Counted from the first letter of the stretch, positions 14,785-28,100 are shown. The stretch is 64,000 nt of DNA from Dromaius novaehollandiae (GCF_036370855.1 NC_088099.1:92567820-92631819); one strand, 5' to 3'. Notes: a model not told the origin generated them from the sequence alone. Numbers and translations: made by a program.

Positions 14785-14880
14785 CTTTTTGAGTGACGTT
14801 GGGTAAGTCACTGGAGCCTGGGGCATTTTGACATCTAATTTCTATCAAACTAATTGAGCTGTTGTAAGAGTAAATACAGA
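14785..14880 (+). repeat. MIR-like ancient SINE fragment
   Basis: GAGTGACGTTGGGTAAGTCA followed about 60 bases later by GAGCTGTTGTAAGAGTAAAT mirrors the MIR order 'gtgaccttgggcaagtca...gggttgttgtgaggattaaat'. Confidence 0.6.
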
Positions 14881-17800
14881 ACAGAGCAGCAGGCTCTTAC
14901 AGCAGAAGGGCAACGTAGCTTCTGCCTGGATAGGCGAGCCCAGCAGCCACAACCGTGCCTGGGGAGGGCTCCCCTGACCGCGAGTGCTGGCGGCAGCGGC
15001 GCTGCCCACTTGAAAAGCAAACGCCACAACCATCCTACAGGACCATGGCTGGAAAAGGGGGACTAGAAACCACTGATAAACAAGCCATTGCAGCGCTCCG
15101 GCAGTGTATCATTGCTGTTAGGGGTATCAAGAGAAAAAGGCAATAAACAGCAGGTATCTACATTTCTGGTGGCTGCTTCTGACTATGTGTGGGCCAGATG
15201 CTATTTTGAACAGCCCCTACGTATGTGCCACACGCTGGAAACCACTGATGGAAGGTGTGGAGAGGGGGGGATGTTTCAGAGGTCAGAGCAACCATCCATC
15301 CCTCTCCTGCCTCTGAAAGCTTGCGACTTCTGTATTATCTTTACCTGCCTTCAGAAGTGCAACCTGGCTTTAGAAGTGCAATGCAGTTCATGTTCTGCAA
15401 ACATTGTGGCATCTTCCACTTCCCTCAGGAGACAACTGCGCACCCCAGAAGCCCTTAACCTATAGAATAAAGAGTTCCTTGGACTGTAGGCTAATCTCGG
15501 CTTTTTCAATGGCATCATATGCCTGCGTCAGCAGCCCTCATTACGCAGGTCATGCCTGCCAAGACTCAGCCGCGGGGCTCATGCCACCCATGAACTGAGC
15601 TGCCTGGATGCTGCTGGGAAGTTGTGTAGCCGTTTTCGCACCATACTGAGTATCTCCAGGCTCTTAGCAAGTGTATTATCTTGGGAACAGCCTCACACTG
15701 ATGCATTTACAAAACTTTTCGACTGGAATTTGCTTAGCCTCCAGGCTGCCCTGGCGGTTAAGTGGGATGAACGCAGGACTGTTTGCATCCATCCACTGTG
15801 ACCGGCAGCCACATGGAAAAAAAACATACTTTTTTTTTTTTCTCCTAAATGTCTTTTTAGCAACCCCCCTACTTACCTCCACTGACATTTTTTTTCATTC
15901 TTTCCTGAACCCCTTCAGGTTTATCAATCTCTTCCTGGCAAAGATGTCCCAATTTTTCCAGTTATAGCAAAGACATACAGAAAGGCAATATGGTTTATTG
16001 GCTCATTAATAATTTCAAAGAGGTAGCCCCATTTCTCCCCATGATATGATTTAGAAACTGTTTTGTCATTTCATACTAAATTGGTTCGTCACTTCATACT
16101 AAATATTGTAGGCAGACATTAACTAGCTAAGCAGTCCCTAAAATGACACATTAGATGTTTCAAGTCCCAATCACCTCTCTGGTGCTGCACAAATTCATAA
16201 TAATAACAATAAGTAAGTAATAAATGCTCTTCTTAAATATGTTAATAAGACACCTCATGTGTTCACGTGTTGCCACACAGCTCTTTAATACTAGAGAAAC
16301 TTAAAAAGGTGCTTTTACTAGTTTTATTTACTTACAAAAGGATCTCATCAGCATTTGAGGAAGGAAAATATGAAAATCAATAACAAGAAATATAAACACA
16401 AACAAGGAAGATATTAAATTGAGACACATTTGAAAAGTTCCTACTCCAATGGGTACATGATGTGCAGCCAAAAACCTATTTTTATACCACAAAAAGCATT
16501 TAAGTGAGTGCATCAGCAATAAGCTTCTGTGGGAATATATACTGGGGATCTTGTTTACCAGATGTGTATAGGTAAATTCATGTTTGGACAGCAGGCTCTG
16601 AGGCATCAGGAGACACCCATGCATTCTGTCCTGCTTCCCTATTATACACAGCTTTGAAAACTTGGTTCAATCCGACTTGCCCGCATTTTCAAAATCCCCA
16701 TTTGCACGGCTGTGGAGCTCTCTGTTTCCTCTCTGTTGAGTGGAACTGTGATTTCCAACACGTCGGTTTTTCCCCACTATTTCCCTGCAGCATGCAGGCA
16801 AGAGTATTTCTTCTCAGCTAACTGGATCTTGTTTCTGGCAAATGTATTGGAGGAAACTGTCGTCCTTGCTCTCCTTTGCCATCCCCCTTCCTTTTAGGAG
16901 CCCCTTTCCCTCCCACAGGTGATGTGGCATGCTGGATCGATGTGAAGGGCCCTCGGGTTGCAAACGGCTTCCCAACAACTGAAACAGTTCCAGTGCGGGC
17001 GACTGCAAAGCAACACCCAGAGGGGAAAAGCAATTCTTGACAGATACTATCTCCTGCCTTCAGATACAACGGCAGTGGTGCACTTAGTTTATCTAGTAAG
17101 TGATAAGATGAAGTGGAAAGGTAATACTAGACCTCACAGAAGAAACTGTGAGAGTAAAACTTCCACTAGGCTCATGTTTGAGCAAAACCAGCCCTTGCCT
17201 TGGTCATACTTCTCCTTAGCTCACAGGAATGGTGAGCGCTGTAAATGTTTTCAATAGGCTGCAATTCCTTTTGTGCAATTATAAATATTTTAGCATATGA
17301 CATCAGTACAATATGTTTTCATTGTGTTTAGATCTCTTTAATTAGGAAGGGGCCTGAGTTCTCCTTGCTGCCTTTGGTAGACTTGGCAACCAAATTTGCT
17401 TTGTCTCAACTTACTGTTCTTTCTTCCAGTGCAGAAGAAGCAATGCGCACTTCTTTTTTATTTATTGTTCTTGATAATTGGCTTGATTTTCAGTCAGAAC
17501 TGATCTGATCATCATGGAAAAAGAAATAAAACACATAAAAAAACCATTAAGGAATATTTATCTTCAAGTTAGAAGGGTAGTGAAAATAACCAGAAGGATG
17601 AGATAAGTGGTATTTCTAATCTAAAGGATAAAATCCCCACTTAAGCAACTACAGACGATGATACTGCTTTCAAATGAAAGTATTTATGTCCTTTTATTTC
17701 TGGACTTTGCACTTAATATGGTGGTTAATTTATAGCGTGCAAAGGCAGAATTCCCAGCACTGCAGTAAGCCAGGAGCACAGTCCTGACAGGAGAGGAGAA

Positions 17801-18939
17801 GTCAACGACACGCCATGCGTTCACCCTCGATCCCAGCAGGCAACAGCTCTGTGCGCAGTCACACCTGGACAACATCACGAGCCGCAGGCGACACCGGCTC
17901 ACGAGGCCGTGCGGGCGCCCGGCCCGCCCCTTCCTGCGCGGTACCAGCAAAGGGCAACCCCCTTTCCCTTCTCCAGGGGCAGCGGGCAACGCTGCCCACA
18001 GCGTGTCAGCATGTCCCCTGAGCCCCACCACTCGCCCGCTGCTGGCAGCCGGCGGTGGCCACCGGCTGGGGCGGTCCCATCCCACCCTGCTGCGGCAAAA
18101 AGCCCCAGATGTGCTCCAGCGCCAAGGCCTCCTGCCTCAGCACAGCGCTGGGAAACTTCTGGATTATTCACCAGGAGCTGGAACAGTTGCGTGCTTCTTA
18201 GTAATGTGAGAAGTACCAGCAACGGGTACTTTCCATAACTTACTTAATGTTTACTGGTAATTGCTTCTGATACGCGTGTTACAGATGGGTCTGGAGATTC
18301 TGCAGAGTTTGCTGATTATTTGCAGGTTAGGTGAAAACGATGTCTCGCAGACTGGAAATTTCTGTTTGGGTCCGTTCAACTACCCAACTTAGTCTGCAAC
18401 TTTTGCTTGCTCATTTGTGGTCATCAAAATTGCATTGCTATGCCGCATTATTAGTCAAAGCAGATACTGAAATGACCGAATCACAAGAACATGGAAACAT
18501 GCTAGTTAGAGTGAAAGATTACAAATTAGTAAAGTACACAGAGTAAGAATGCAACTCCCTTTGTAAGCCAGTATGTCAAGGACAACCGTTTTTTTCCCCC
18601 TAAGCAAGCTAATAAGGAATGTTAAGCAGGACTCCATTCGCTCTCAAGAGAGAGAGTCTTTTTAAGTAGATTTAAATGTATTAACTAACACACCAAGATG
18701 CTATATGAGAAATCCTGGCAATAGAATTACCGAGGTTGACAGTAAATTCAGAGTGAAAAATTAAATCATAATTGGTATGCCCTGTTTAATCCTATTCACT
18801 TTAATCAGTATGAGAGCAAATTTTGTCACAGAAAGAACAAGAACTAAATGAACACGATGCTTTGAGACTTTCTGTGCTTTTTTCTTGATGTCTGCTGGGG
18901 GAACATGAAGGTAGATTTCATCCCACAGTTCAGCCAACT

Positions 18940-19015
18940 GGCCAAGACTGCGTGCATCTGGGTTTGATTCTCAGCTCTGCTACCTACTCCCGTATGACTC
19001 TAAGCAAATCATCCG
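18940..19015 (+). repeat. MIR-like ancient SINE fragment
   Basis: CTGGGTTTGATTCTCAGCTC, then TGCTACCTACTCCCGTATGA, then CTAAGCAAATCATC, corresponds to MIR 'tgggttcgaatcccagctctgccacttactagctgtgtgacc ttgggcaagtcac'. It is one of the better preserved copies here. Confidence 0.7.
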
Positions 19016-19480
19016 ACGGCCAGATCCAAACAAGCTATTGCAGGCATTTAAGCAGGACGCTGGCATGACAGGTCTCCATAAGGCCTGCAGTGTGACCCAG
19101 AGAACCCAGCTCAGCCCCGTGTCACCCTGGAGGCACGGGGACTTGCTAGGTTACCCCATTTTTACTTTTCAAAGCTGCCCCAACATGAGCAGGGAGGCAC
19201 CTACTACCCATGGAGACAAACCAGCCTGGCATGCCCAGCCCATCCACAGGCAGCACCAGCTTCTCCCACATAATACAGATATTTCCTTTTTCTGAACATA
19301 TAGCAGTGGCAGTCTCCAGGCTAGCAGTTAACACTTACCAGGGAGCAGCTTTTTGAGTCTTCGGTCTGAAGGGTTTTGAGGTTTCCACCGCCAAGGAAAG
19401 TGGCCTAGCCACCTGCTCTTAGTGGGGACAGCCCACCGCCCTTCATGCCCATGCTGCCCCAGGAAGCACAAAGTACCACA

Positions 19481-19532
19481 CTGGTAGATTAGTGGTTAGG
19501 TAGGACACTGAGCTCAGGCCTCCCTTCCAGCA
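19481..19532 (+). repeat. Possible 5' (tRNA-like) MIR fragment
   Basis: GGTAGATTAGTGGTTAGG followed by ACACTGAGCTCAGGCCTCCC resembles the MIR head 'agtatagtggttaagagcac...ctctggagtc'. It is short and degraded, hence low certainty. Confidence 0.35.
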
Positions 19533-20639
19533 TTATATCGTTTTGGTTTTTAATCCAAGATCAGCTGGAGGTACAAAAGCATGCCCAGTCCTGGTGGCAG
19601 GGATCAGGTCCCAGGTAAACGAGTTAGCTGCTAAGTTCAAGGGAGGGCACCCTAATCAATGGGAAATTTTATAAAAATTCCTCTTCCTAAGCCTGGTGTC
19701 ACCTTCTAAATGCTACCTACTTCCATGTGCGGGCTCAACACTGGGTGCGAGGCACCCGAACGGCAGACCCCAGGGGCATAGGCACCTCAGTCCTTTGCTG
19801 TACGTAGTCCTGAGAGCCAGCATTCTCCGAGGGCTGAGGACGCGAGTGAGCCCCAGTGTGCGGAAGCGGCAGTCCTCTGCAGGCATCGCGTGGGCTCTGC
19901 TGCTGGTGCAGCACAGAGTAGCCAGACGGGAGAATGCGCATATGGAAAAAGGCGCTAACACCTTACATGACCACACACGAACACTGAGAGCTATATTCAT
20001 TACTATGCACAAAGAGCCTGGGGACTCAGAAGTTAATAATGCGTCCTCCTCTAGAAAGAATGACAGCTCTTCAGCTCAACAAAAATATATGGTGTGAGTC
20101 TCCTTGAATTTAAAAAATATTTTGTCCATTTTATTCTGCAGCATGAAATGCACTAATATAGTACACAAAAGTCCTGAAGCAGTGACATAAAAAGATCCCC
20201 AAATTTTATGCAACTTGCACTTTTTTCCTTTAAGGATAAAAATTTGTATACAATACTCCACTTACTTCTTCATTACAGGTTTAAAAGAAACCAGGATGGA
20301 CAGTAAAAGCAAAGCTTCCAATGATATTGCAAGTTACACCGCAAAGATCTTGAGGAGTGCATGTCTTTGAAGTACCACAGGGAATGATCAATCTCATTAC
20401 AGCACTCCTGAGGAGGTGTTAATCTTCTACACAAAGAGATTAAGGCTCCCTTTTTATGAACTGGCATGTATTTTCAGTTGCTTCTAGCTTAGTTTGTTTG
20501 TTTCTTTAAGCCACATCGAACCTGATTTTTTTGCCAAAGAACAAAATCTACAGTTAAATCAAAGGCAAATGGAAGTTGCTGTGAAACGTCAGGCCACCTT
20601 CTTATGCAGGTGAATTTACGGGCCTAAGTGTAAGCATTA

Positions 20640-20712
20640 TGGATGAAATGCTGGCATTGGGAAAATCAACCAAATATCCCATTGAATGCAACAGCACTAG
20701 GATTTTACTCTT
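20640..20712. repeat. Old amniote interspersed repeat remnant
   Basis: GGATGAAATGCTGGCATTGG, then ATATCCCATTGAATGCAACA, then GCACTAGGATTTTACTC fits the element with 'gatgaaatcctggcccattg...caatgggag...aggatttcac' seen widely in sauropsid introns. Confidence 0.45.
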
Positions 20713-21187
20713 AATTTAGAAATAGCTGGCAGTAGTAAAAACAGAAAGAAAAAAGAAAAAGGATGTTTTCAAGGTTCAAAAAATGATGCAAGAAAAAAGG
20801 CAGAGTGCTAGGAGATAAGCTATACTGATAAAATGTAATCCTTTTATGTTGGAATTAAAAAGGATTCAAGGGTTATGTAGCTGATGCTTTAGACTACATT
20901 TGTCATAAATAAGCCTAAGTTTGTATAGCGTCGTGGCACAGTCTGTTGGGAAAAATTTATAAATCAGTCCCTTTATTAGGATCACTGTTATTACTTTAAG
21001 GGAGGGCACTCAAATCCAAACTCAGGGCTTTTTTTTATCTTCCAGAGACAGAGGAGCAGCTTTTGGTTGGGGATTTTTTTTTTTAAGTACAAAAACCAAT
21101 TACCGGTCTTGACTGAAGCTGAATTCAATTCCTTTTTTGATGTTCTGCAATGCATTTCTGAGTAGCTTTTGCATGCTATGACTAGTG

Positions 21188-21439
21188 TCAAAACAGAAAA
21201 TATATTTGTAAGCTTATTACTACTGGAATAACAAGGTGGATACCCCTCACGCCGTTCATTCTTGCAGTGATGATCAAGAAAATTCCCGGTATGAGCAAAG
21301 GGAAAATCACAGTGATCAATTTCTGATTTACTTCATCAGAAATTTGCTGGAGTTTAGGCTTGGATTCATCACATTGGGTGTTTTGCATCACCTCCATCTC
21401 CTTGCAAACAGGCTGGCACTTCACAGAGGTGGAAAGCAC
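21188..21439 (-). other. Unexplained open frame with BH3-like motif and hydrophobic tail
   Basis: A frame of 83 codons opens at a GTG (21439); its first ATG is at 21397, giving 69 residues. The peptide contains LQQISDEVNQKL, which fits the BH3 pattern L-x-x-I-(small)-D-E-h, followed at once by a hydrophobic stretch of about 19 residues (from LITVIFPLLIPG), then basic residues and a second hydrophobic run. I know no family that matches it as a whole. BH3 patterns are loose, and AT-rich minus-strand DNA readily yields I/F/L-rich peptides, so chance is the default explanation. No start, splice or promoter evidence supports it as a gene. Confidence 0.12.
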
Positions 21440-22429
21440 CAGCCGTCACCGAGGGCCACACTCGGTGTGGATGCAGGACTGCTTCTTAGGCAAACCCGTA
21501 TCGTGCCCGAGCCTCCTCCTGGTCTGGGCCACCTCCTGTCCCCAAATCACCCAAAGCCCCAAATCACCATTGGTCAGGCTGCTGCAAAGGGCCGGGAGAG
21601 CCTGCAGAGGCCTTCGGTCTCGATTTAAAGGATTTAAGGTCATTTCGTGTTTTCCTCCGTACAAAGCAGTGACACATCACTCACCACACTTGCCCTTGCT
21701 TCTGCTGACAGGGGAAGGGCTGCCTGTGGCTACCCGGCTATTTCCTTGGCCGTGCTCCCCGGATACCACGCCGTCCTGCCTGCCCGCAGACGAGAAACAC
21801 TGCGCGTGGTCAGCGTGAGGAGCAGGAGCAAGATCTGCAAACGCCACACAGGCTCTACCTACTACCCAAGGCCAGGATCCAGACTTAAAATGAAGCAAAT
21901 GAGTTTGTTGCAGCCACATATGCTGCCCTGCTAATGCTCTGCACACTGCTCGAGTTGGATATTAAGTGGGGAAAAAATGCACCATGGAATTTAGTTATTA
22001 CGTTAATTTTTTATTTTGTTAAGCAGAAAAGGGGAGTAAAAAAGATAGTTGAGCAGCTTCAGACATAAACAAGGAGCGTATCCCACTCTGGACAGCCTCA
22101 CACACTGTGTATGGCACAACATGTAGTTTTCTTCTTTTTGTTTGTTGTTTTCAGTTTAGGTTTTATCCAATTATATATCTATTGTGTGACAGGCCTGGCA
22201 TGAGAGATTCCATTTACAGGAAATATTTCTGAGATCACAGGCCCTGCAGGCTAAATGCAAACACTGGAGCAGATGGTAACTGATCCAGTAGAGCTGTACC
22301 TAGGGGTGCTGGAAGGGGAAGAGACTTGGAAAGTAAAGCTGCTAGCAAAATAACCTATTATTAAAAACTACAACCAAATCAGTCCGGCAAGCAGCTAGGG
22401 ACCTAATTAGAGGTGACTTACCACTTCTG

Positions 22430-22520
22430 CTGAGCTGCTTAGGCTGAGGGGCTGGGGGTGGGCGAGAGGACGGGCAGAAGAGGGTGGCTGCGCTATAAAA
22501 CCACTCCCTACCTGCCCGAG
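22430..22520 (+). promoter_or_regulatory. GC-rich block with TATA box, candidate cryptic promoter
   Basis: TATAAAA at 22494-22500 is preceded by about 60 bases of G-rich DNA (GGGGCTGGGGGTGGG) and followed by GC-rich sequence, on the strand opposite BCL2. It has core-promoter form, but no recognisable transcript or ORF follows. Confidence 0.2.
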
Positions 22521-23489
22521 CTGGGGGAGTGAAGGGGGCGTTTTTGCACGTTGATTAATTCCTGTTGGGTGGTAAGGACTGCTCGACGAGAAAGCTGAGT
22601 GCTAAATGTCAGCTCATGCTTTAACACAGTCGTTCCCAGGCTCTGCTCCCGGCAGCGCCAGCGGATGCGGAGACGAGCGCTGTGCGTCGCCTTCCCCTGC
22701 CACGCAATGAGCGCTCGTGCCGGCCCGGCCACACTCATGCTGCTATTCACCCAGGTGCCCTCTGATCCATCACACAGCCTGTGTTTGCAGCAGCCGAGGC
22801 CAAAGCCAGGTCTGCCCTGCGAGGAGTCACCCGGCGTAGCTGCACCGGCTTAGCTGCATGGGCAAGCTCACTTAGCACAAGCCCCGCTTATCCTGGGGGA
22901 GGGCAGCGATCAAGGAAGGAAGCTTGCATCAATATGCTCGCTAGCTCTTTCTTGCAGGAGAAACACCCTTCTGATGATAAAACTGTGTTTATGCTAGGGC
23001 GTTTGCAGCTATAAATGTGCCCCAACAAGGAATCACAGCCTTAATGAACCTTACTGTGTTGGGAAAACAATTTTCCCACAGACCTACAAAAGCAGGTACT
23101 CTGTCTCCCCAGATATTTACATAGCATCTGTTATAGCAGTTTTCCAACCTTGCTATTATGACAGTATCTCAGTATAATGATGGTAAAGTAGGTTTTAAAC
23201 AAATGAGGAGTTCAAGGAGACTGGCTGGTGAAAGTGAGATTCCAGACCAGTAAACTGGAACAGCTGACCAAAGCCCCTGAGAAACACTGACTCGTTCACG
23301 ATCAGTATTTTAAAGGTTGGTAAAAGTTACATCACTTCATAAGGCAGAGTACAAAATATTAGCTTAAGTTACTCTTCCTACTTTATTTGCTAGAAAGAAG
23401 GGACAAGTTCTGTCCACTCACTTACATTAATTCTGCTGTCTCATCTTTGCTGAGTATCTGCCTAAGTTTCCTTAAGCAGGTATCTCTGA

Positions 23490-23960
23490 AAAAAAAAAGA
23501 GGTAGAAGGGACCTCAGGAAATTATGTAGGGCTTCTCTCCTGCTCCTACAAGCAGCTGGAGGTGGTCCATCTGCTGTGCCTACACCACTGCCCTTGGCCC
23601 CTCCCTTTTCTGCTCTGCGGCTGCTTCTTGCCTATTTGAAGACTCACCCTGTTGTCCTTCAGCCTTCTGCATTCTCTTATAGACAAAACAAGCAGAGTTT
23701 GCTCTGATTTTCCTCGTGGGTTATGTTCTCCAGGCCTCAGGCCATTCTCACTGCTGTCCCTTGGACTCCTTCTCAGACTGGTCAACCTCTTTTTTTGTTC
23801 AGAACTGGACATGGTCTTCCAGCTGAGACTTTACCGGTGTGGAGTCTCAGTATAACGGTTACTTCTCCCATCTTACATCTCATTTCTGTTTATACATCCC
23901 CTCATATAACCTTTTTTGCCCTTTGGAATGGAAAACTAAGTCTTGATTTACACTAGCAGC
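23490..23960 (-). repeat. CR1-type LINE remnant (3' part)
   Basis: From left to right: GGTAGAAGGGACCTCAGGAA near the left edge, TCCTCGTGGGTTATGTTCTC and CAGGCCTCAGGCC near 23711-23742, and CAGAACTGGACATGGTCTTC then CAGCTGAGACTTTACCGGTG near 23800. These match reverse-complement CR1 segments ('ggaagggacctctgg...', 'ttgttctccaggcc', 'actgaacacagtattc..aggtgcggcctcaccagtgc') in the right order, with the CR1 3' end on the left. The copy is heavily diverged and has no coding capacity. Confidence 0.65.
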
Positions 23961-24529
23961 CCAGTTTTACCAGGATCTGCTAATATAAACGCCTGTGCTC
24001 CTGCAGGGTCCTGTTTAAATCAAGAGGCCTTCACATGGGTGAAGATGTCTTAAAGAAAGATTGGGATGTAACTCTGTCACAGTTATCATGATTTGGTAAC
24101 ATTTAGCAGCTGTGTTTTTTTGCTGTAGACACCAGTTTTATAGCTGAAACTGTTCCTTTAATTTTTGCAAGAATGTTTAGCTTTTTTTTTTTGTCATTGT
24201 TGTTTCCTGGCCTCCTAAATATAGCCAAGTGGAATAACTAGCACCTCTGTAAACTGTTGGTTAAATGCCACGCTGAGTTTCATTTTGCACTCTGGAAAGC
24301 AATTTAAAATACATCAGGCTTTTAGAGCTCAAAATTTAGGAAATTATTTACATTTGGGGAATAACTTCTAACTCTTTCCTCAGGCTTTTCTGCCTTTAAT
24401 ACATGTTAATGCTATTCCCACCAAATAAAAAGGTGGCTTGAAAAATACCAGGTGTCAATATACATAAAAAATAAATGGCACTTCAAAGTTTAAAAAACAC
24501 AACTGAAAAATGAAAAACTCAAAAGGTTG

Positions 24530-24612
24530 CTCTGCTGTCACCAGGTGTTTTGTCACTGCGATGTTAAACAGCAGGTTGACCACTTCAGACCCCACTGGAA
24601 GTTTTGGGCAAA
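24530..24612 (-). repeat. CR1-type LINE remnant, second piece
   Basis: GCGATGTTAAACAGCAGGTT then CTTCAGACCCCACTGGAAG resembles the CR1 reverse-complement segment 'gatattaaacaggactgg...actgacccctggggaacaccact'. It has the same orientation as the piece at 23490-23960 and is displaced as expected from the element's internal order. It may be the same insertion, interrupted by 24.0-24.5 kb DNA. Confidence 0.45.
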
Positions 24613-25082
24613 GCGTAAGAGGCAAATTCACCAGCAGCAAAGGAAGCAACTGCTGCACTTAACCCTAAGGAGCTGAGTTCATTAATATCATTATTTACTG
24701 TAAAGATGTAATATTTCTAAACTTAAAACACCACTGGAATTAAGTACCGCATTTCTCTGTGAAGGGGGAATGAGATTTCCATCAGTCTAGTGGCTACATG
24801 CCACAAGGCCTAACACAGCAAATGGCCCAGCCATCGGAGGCAAGTGATGAACCCCTGACCCCATTCCAAAAAACCCTCACATGTAACAGAGAGCAGAGAG
24901 ATAGGGCTCGGTATTCAAAAGCACATAAACTCCTCGGCGATCCAGAAGCCTGCACTACATCCCATGACTCCCAAGTCACTTGACAGAATGGAAGCTCCAA
25001 AGTTCCTTTTAAAATTAAAACGCCTGATCCACAGGGAGTAAAACTTGCTTATTTATTCACTTTACTGTCAACATTTCAAAGA

Positions 25083-25150
25083 AATTATTATCCCCATTCT
25101 GCAGAAACTAAGCAGCTTGCCTAAGGTCAAAGAGTGAATTAACGTTAAAC
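25083..25150 (-). repeat. MIR-like ancient SINE fragment, reverse
   Basis: ATTATTATCCCCATTCTGCA followed by CTTGCCTAAGGTCAAAGAGT is the reverse MIR order 'attattatccccattttaca...cttgcccaaggtcacacag'. Confidence 0.65.
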
Positions 25151-28100
25151 TAGATTACAGAATATCATGGTTCCCATTCCTGTGGTCAACCAGCTAGCAT
25201 CTGATTAGGTCACCCCAGTACATTTAATTTAAAAAGAATGTTGAATCTAACACTCTGCTCAAGAAGTGCCCAGGCCTTCAATAAAAAGTCATATGAAAAT
25301 GAGAGAGGGAACGATAAACAAGAAGGCTTCCTAAGCCTCCGTAACTTGCAAACCCAAAGAGCCAAAAAGCAATGAGGCCGCTGCAAAGTAACCGTACTAA
25401 AACACCTGCATTTGCTGCAAAAAGGCATATAAATACTATAGGTCTTTCAGGCATAGATGCAGCCTGCGGGATCTGACAGTTGTTGCAGTGCAGGGCTGGA
25501 GTCCAGCAGCTTCGCTTCTGCTCAGCAGCTCCTCTCCAATAGCCCATGCAGTCCCATGAAACTATCGGCTCCTCTGCATGTGCAAAGGTATCGCAGTCTG
25601 GCTGGGAGGAAGGTACAATGAATACTAGTTTTAATGAACATTACTCAAGTTGACTTCTTGTATTTTTCAATGTTAAAACAGAAGATAGCTAAAGGAACTG
25701 TCCAGAAACATGCAGAAAGAGTATCTTTCAGAAACACCAATTGACCTGTGCTGGAAGAGGGACTGGAGAGCTTTTAAAATAACTGCTTTTCTCTTCTAGC
25801 TGCTGATGAAATCCATCACACTACAACAAAACAGATCTTTGCTAGTTTCTTGTACTCATTAAAAGGGTTGGAGCTATCAGCAGCTCAGAAGAGAAACGTT
25901 TCTGTGAGGCCAAAGTACTGGTCCTGCTGCCATTGGCAAGCCACTCCGTGCCTGCCAGCACGGAGCAAACTGCAGCACTCTCATATGAGCACTTGTACTC
26001 CAGCACATTTAATACTTTCAAGCCAACTCTGATCTCCGAATTTGACTTTGAAGCAATAGGAAACCTGCAAAGATTTTGCTAAAAATATATAGGTAACATC
26101 ATTTGTTGACAATTTAAGACATCGAATAGCCTTCTGTACCTGTTTGGTTATTTAAACAAAGCTTGTTCAGTTTGCCTGCCAAACTAAATGTTTCTGAAGT
26201 CGCCATTCAGACAACCACTAAGTAACATAAACTGTGAAGAAAGGTCTTCAGAAAAAATAATCAAAGCACCAGCTGACTATCAAGCTAAATAAAACACCAT
26301 TTAGCCCCAGACCAAGCCCTGTAGCACATCCACTGTGTTGACTGGAAGAACAGGGCTTGTCCTTACGGTGGGTTACTGAAGAGCAGCTACTTCTGAACAC
26401 CTGTTTTTTCCACGTTTAGCTGAAGCCAACTCTGCAATACACTAAAGCTTAGGAGCAACACGGCCTCATCCCCAAAGACGAGCACTGGGTCATGGATTAT
26501 TCAGGACACTGAACAAGCTGAATAGCTGCTCCTCCATACCTGGTTCTGAATACCGCGTGAGCAGACAAAGCCTGGGAAATCTTTGTCACCAAAAATGTGA
26601 AACTGTGGACTAGTGAGATATGTTAGCCACCTCAGTGCAGGTTGTTGAGTACCAAATATGGACAGCAGATGGTAGCTGTCTGGCTTGGATCAGCTGTATG
26701 AAAAGCTGCTAGTAAATCCGAAGAATGCTCCCTACACAACCTTAAGGATCAAAGAGCAGAGTCTCTGCTGGCAGAACCACTGTGGATTTCCCTAAAGATT
26801 CCCATGGAGTTCTGCCAGCAGTTTGGCCCTAGATTTTCAAGGTTACCACATTCCAGCTTGGATACAACCAAATCACTTGCCATTTTCATGTCCTATCACT
26901 CCACATACACACGTGATCAGTCATGAACATGCCTATTCACACATAAAACAGTATTCTCACTCAGAAAATAAGCCAGTTCTTTTTGCATATAAATTCTGTC
27001 TTCATGTACAGAAGTTATCATGCAAACGAGTATATGAAAATTACTGTCATGTTTTCTAAATTTAATTGTAAAAGTACATGACATAAGCAATAGCAAGAAG
27101 ACATACTGAACAGTTAAGTACAGTTCATACATTTTAACATAATACTTTCTTTTCCTACTCTCTTCTCTTCAAAGATCTTTCCTAATTCAGTGGTGTTAAC
27201 CATGTTTTTGTCTTCAAAGTATCCCACAAAGGTTTATCACTGCGTAGTAAACGTACACCTCTAGTATTACCAACACAGTTCTAGAGCTGCTCATCGCCTT
27301 CAAACTCCCACACAGTAGAAGTATCCAACATGCACCCAAATGTTGTATGCTAGCATGGAAGAAAGTTTGATAGCTACTTCTACGCCCACAACAGTTTTCC
27401 ACGAATCTGAAGAACAAAATCAGCCTAATTGTTTCTTTGAAGATAGACCATCTTTTTCCTGTGGCCCAATTTAGACTGAACATTAAAAGCATATAAAGCT
27501 AAAAATGGAAAATCACTCATAGTTGAACTTACAAAACATAGAATCTATTTTAAAAAAATTTTCAAATTACACTGTTTTTTTTCTAGTATAGATGCTTTCC
27601 TACCTAAACTGGAAAACACTATAGTAATGACCTACTCAGTTATGAACTCTAGAACTTCTGAATCTGTAGCAATCAGGACACAATACAAGGTTGAAAAGCG
27701 TGACTTAGGACAAAATGCAAGTTGTACCAAAGTCAAGTGAGAGTCCTCTGGAACTGAGATCATGCCCACAAGATCTGCAAACCTTCTGAGACAAAGGCAG
27801 TACATGACAGAAGAGCACAATGGCAATTTTACAAGGCAATAAATACTGGCCTTTCTCAGAAAATGAGCAGCTGTCAGGTGTTATGATAAGCCATTAAAAT
27901 AATACTGTTTATTGCCAGTGAGTAAGCAGTTTTAGAGCATGCTTAGTACAGGAATGTTACACTAGCAACACTAACAATTTTGAGACATGAAACATCTTCA
28001 ATTTAACAGGAGATGTTGAAGTTGAGATTCACTCAATAATGTTTGGCCCAGAGCTTAGAGCTGAGACTGCTCTCAGCTGCTGCTATGACCTCCATACAAA

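Larger units (their letters stand above)
11001..23480. other. BCL2 large intron, 11001-23480
   Basis: Non-coding intron. It has several GC-rich patches (11640-11870, 17800-18180, 19690-19950, 21430-21850, 22430-22870) in an otherwise AT-rich background. MIR-like fragments lie near 14.8, 18.95 and 19.5 kb, and an old amniote repeat near 20.65 kb. A 17-base near-duplicate (GTCAYTTCATACTAAAT) is at 16065 and 16088. A small open frame with a BH3-like motif lies at 21188-21439, listed separately. No exon with convincing splice borders was seen. Confidence 0.75.
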
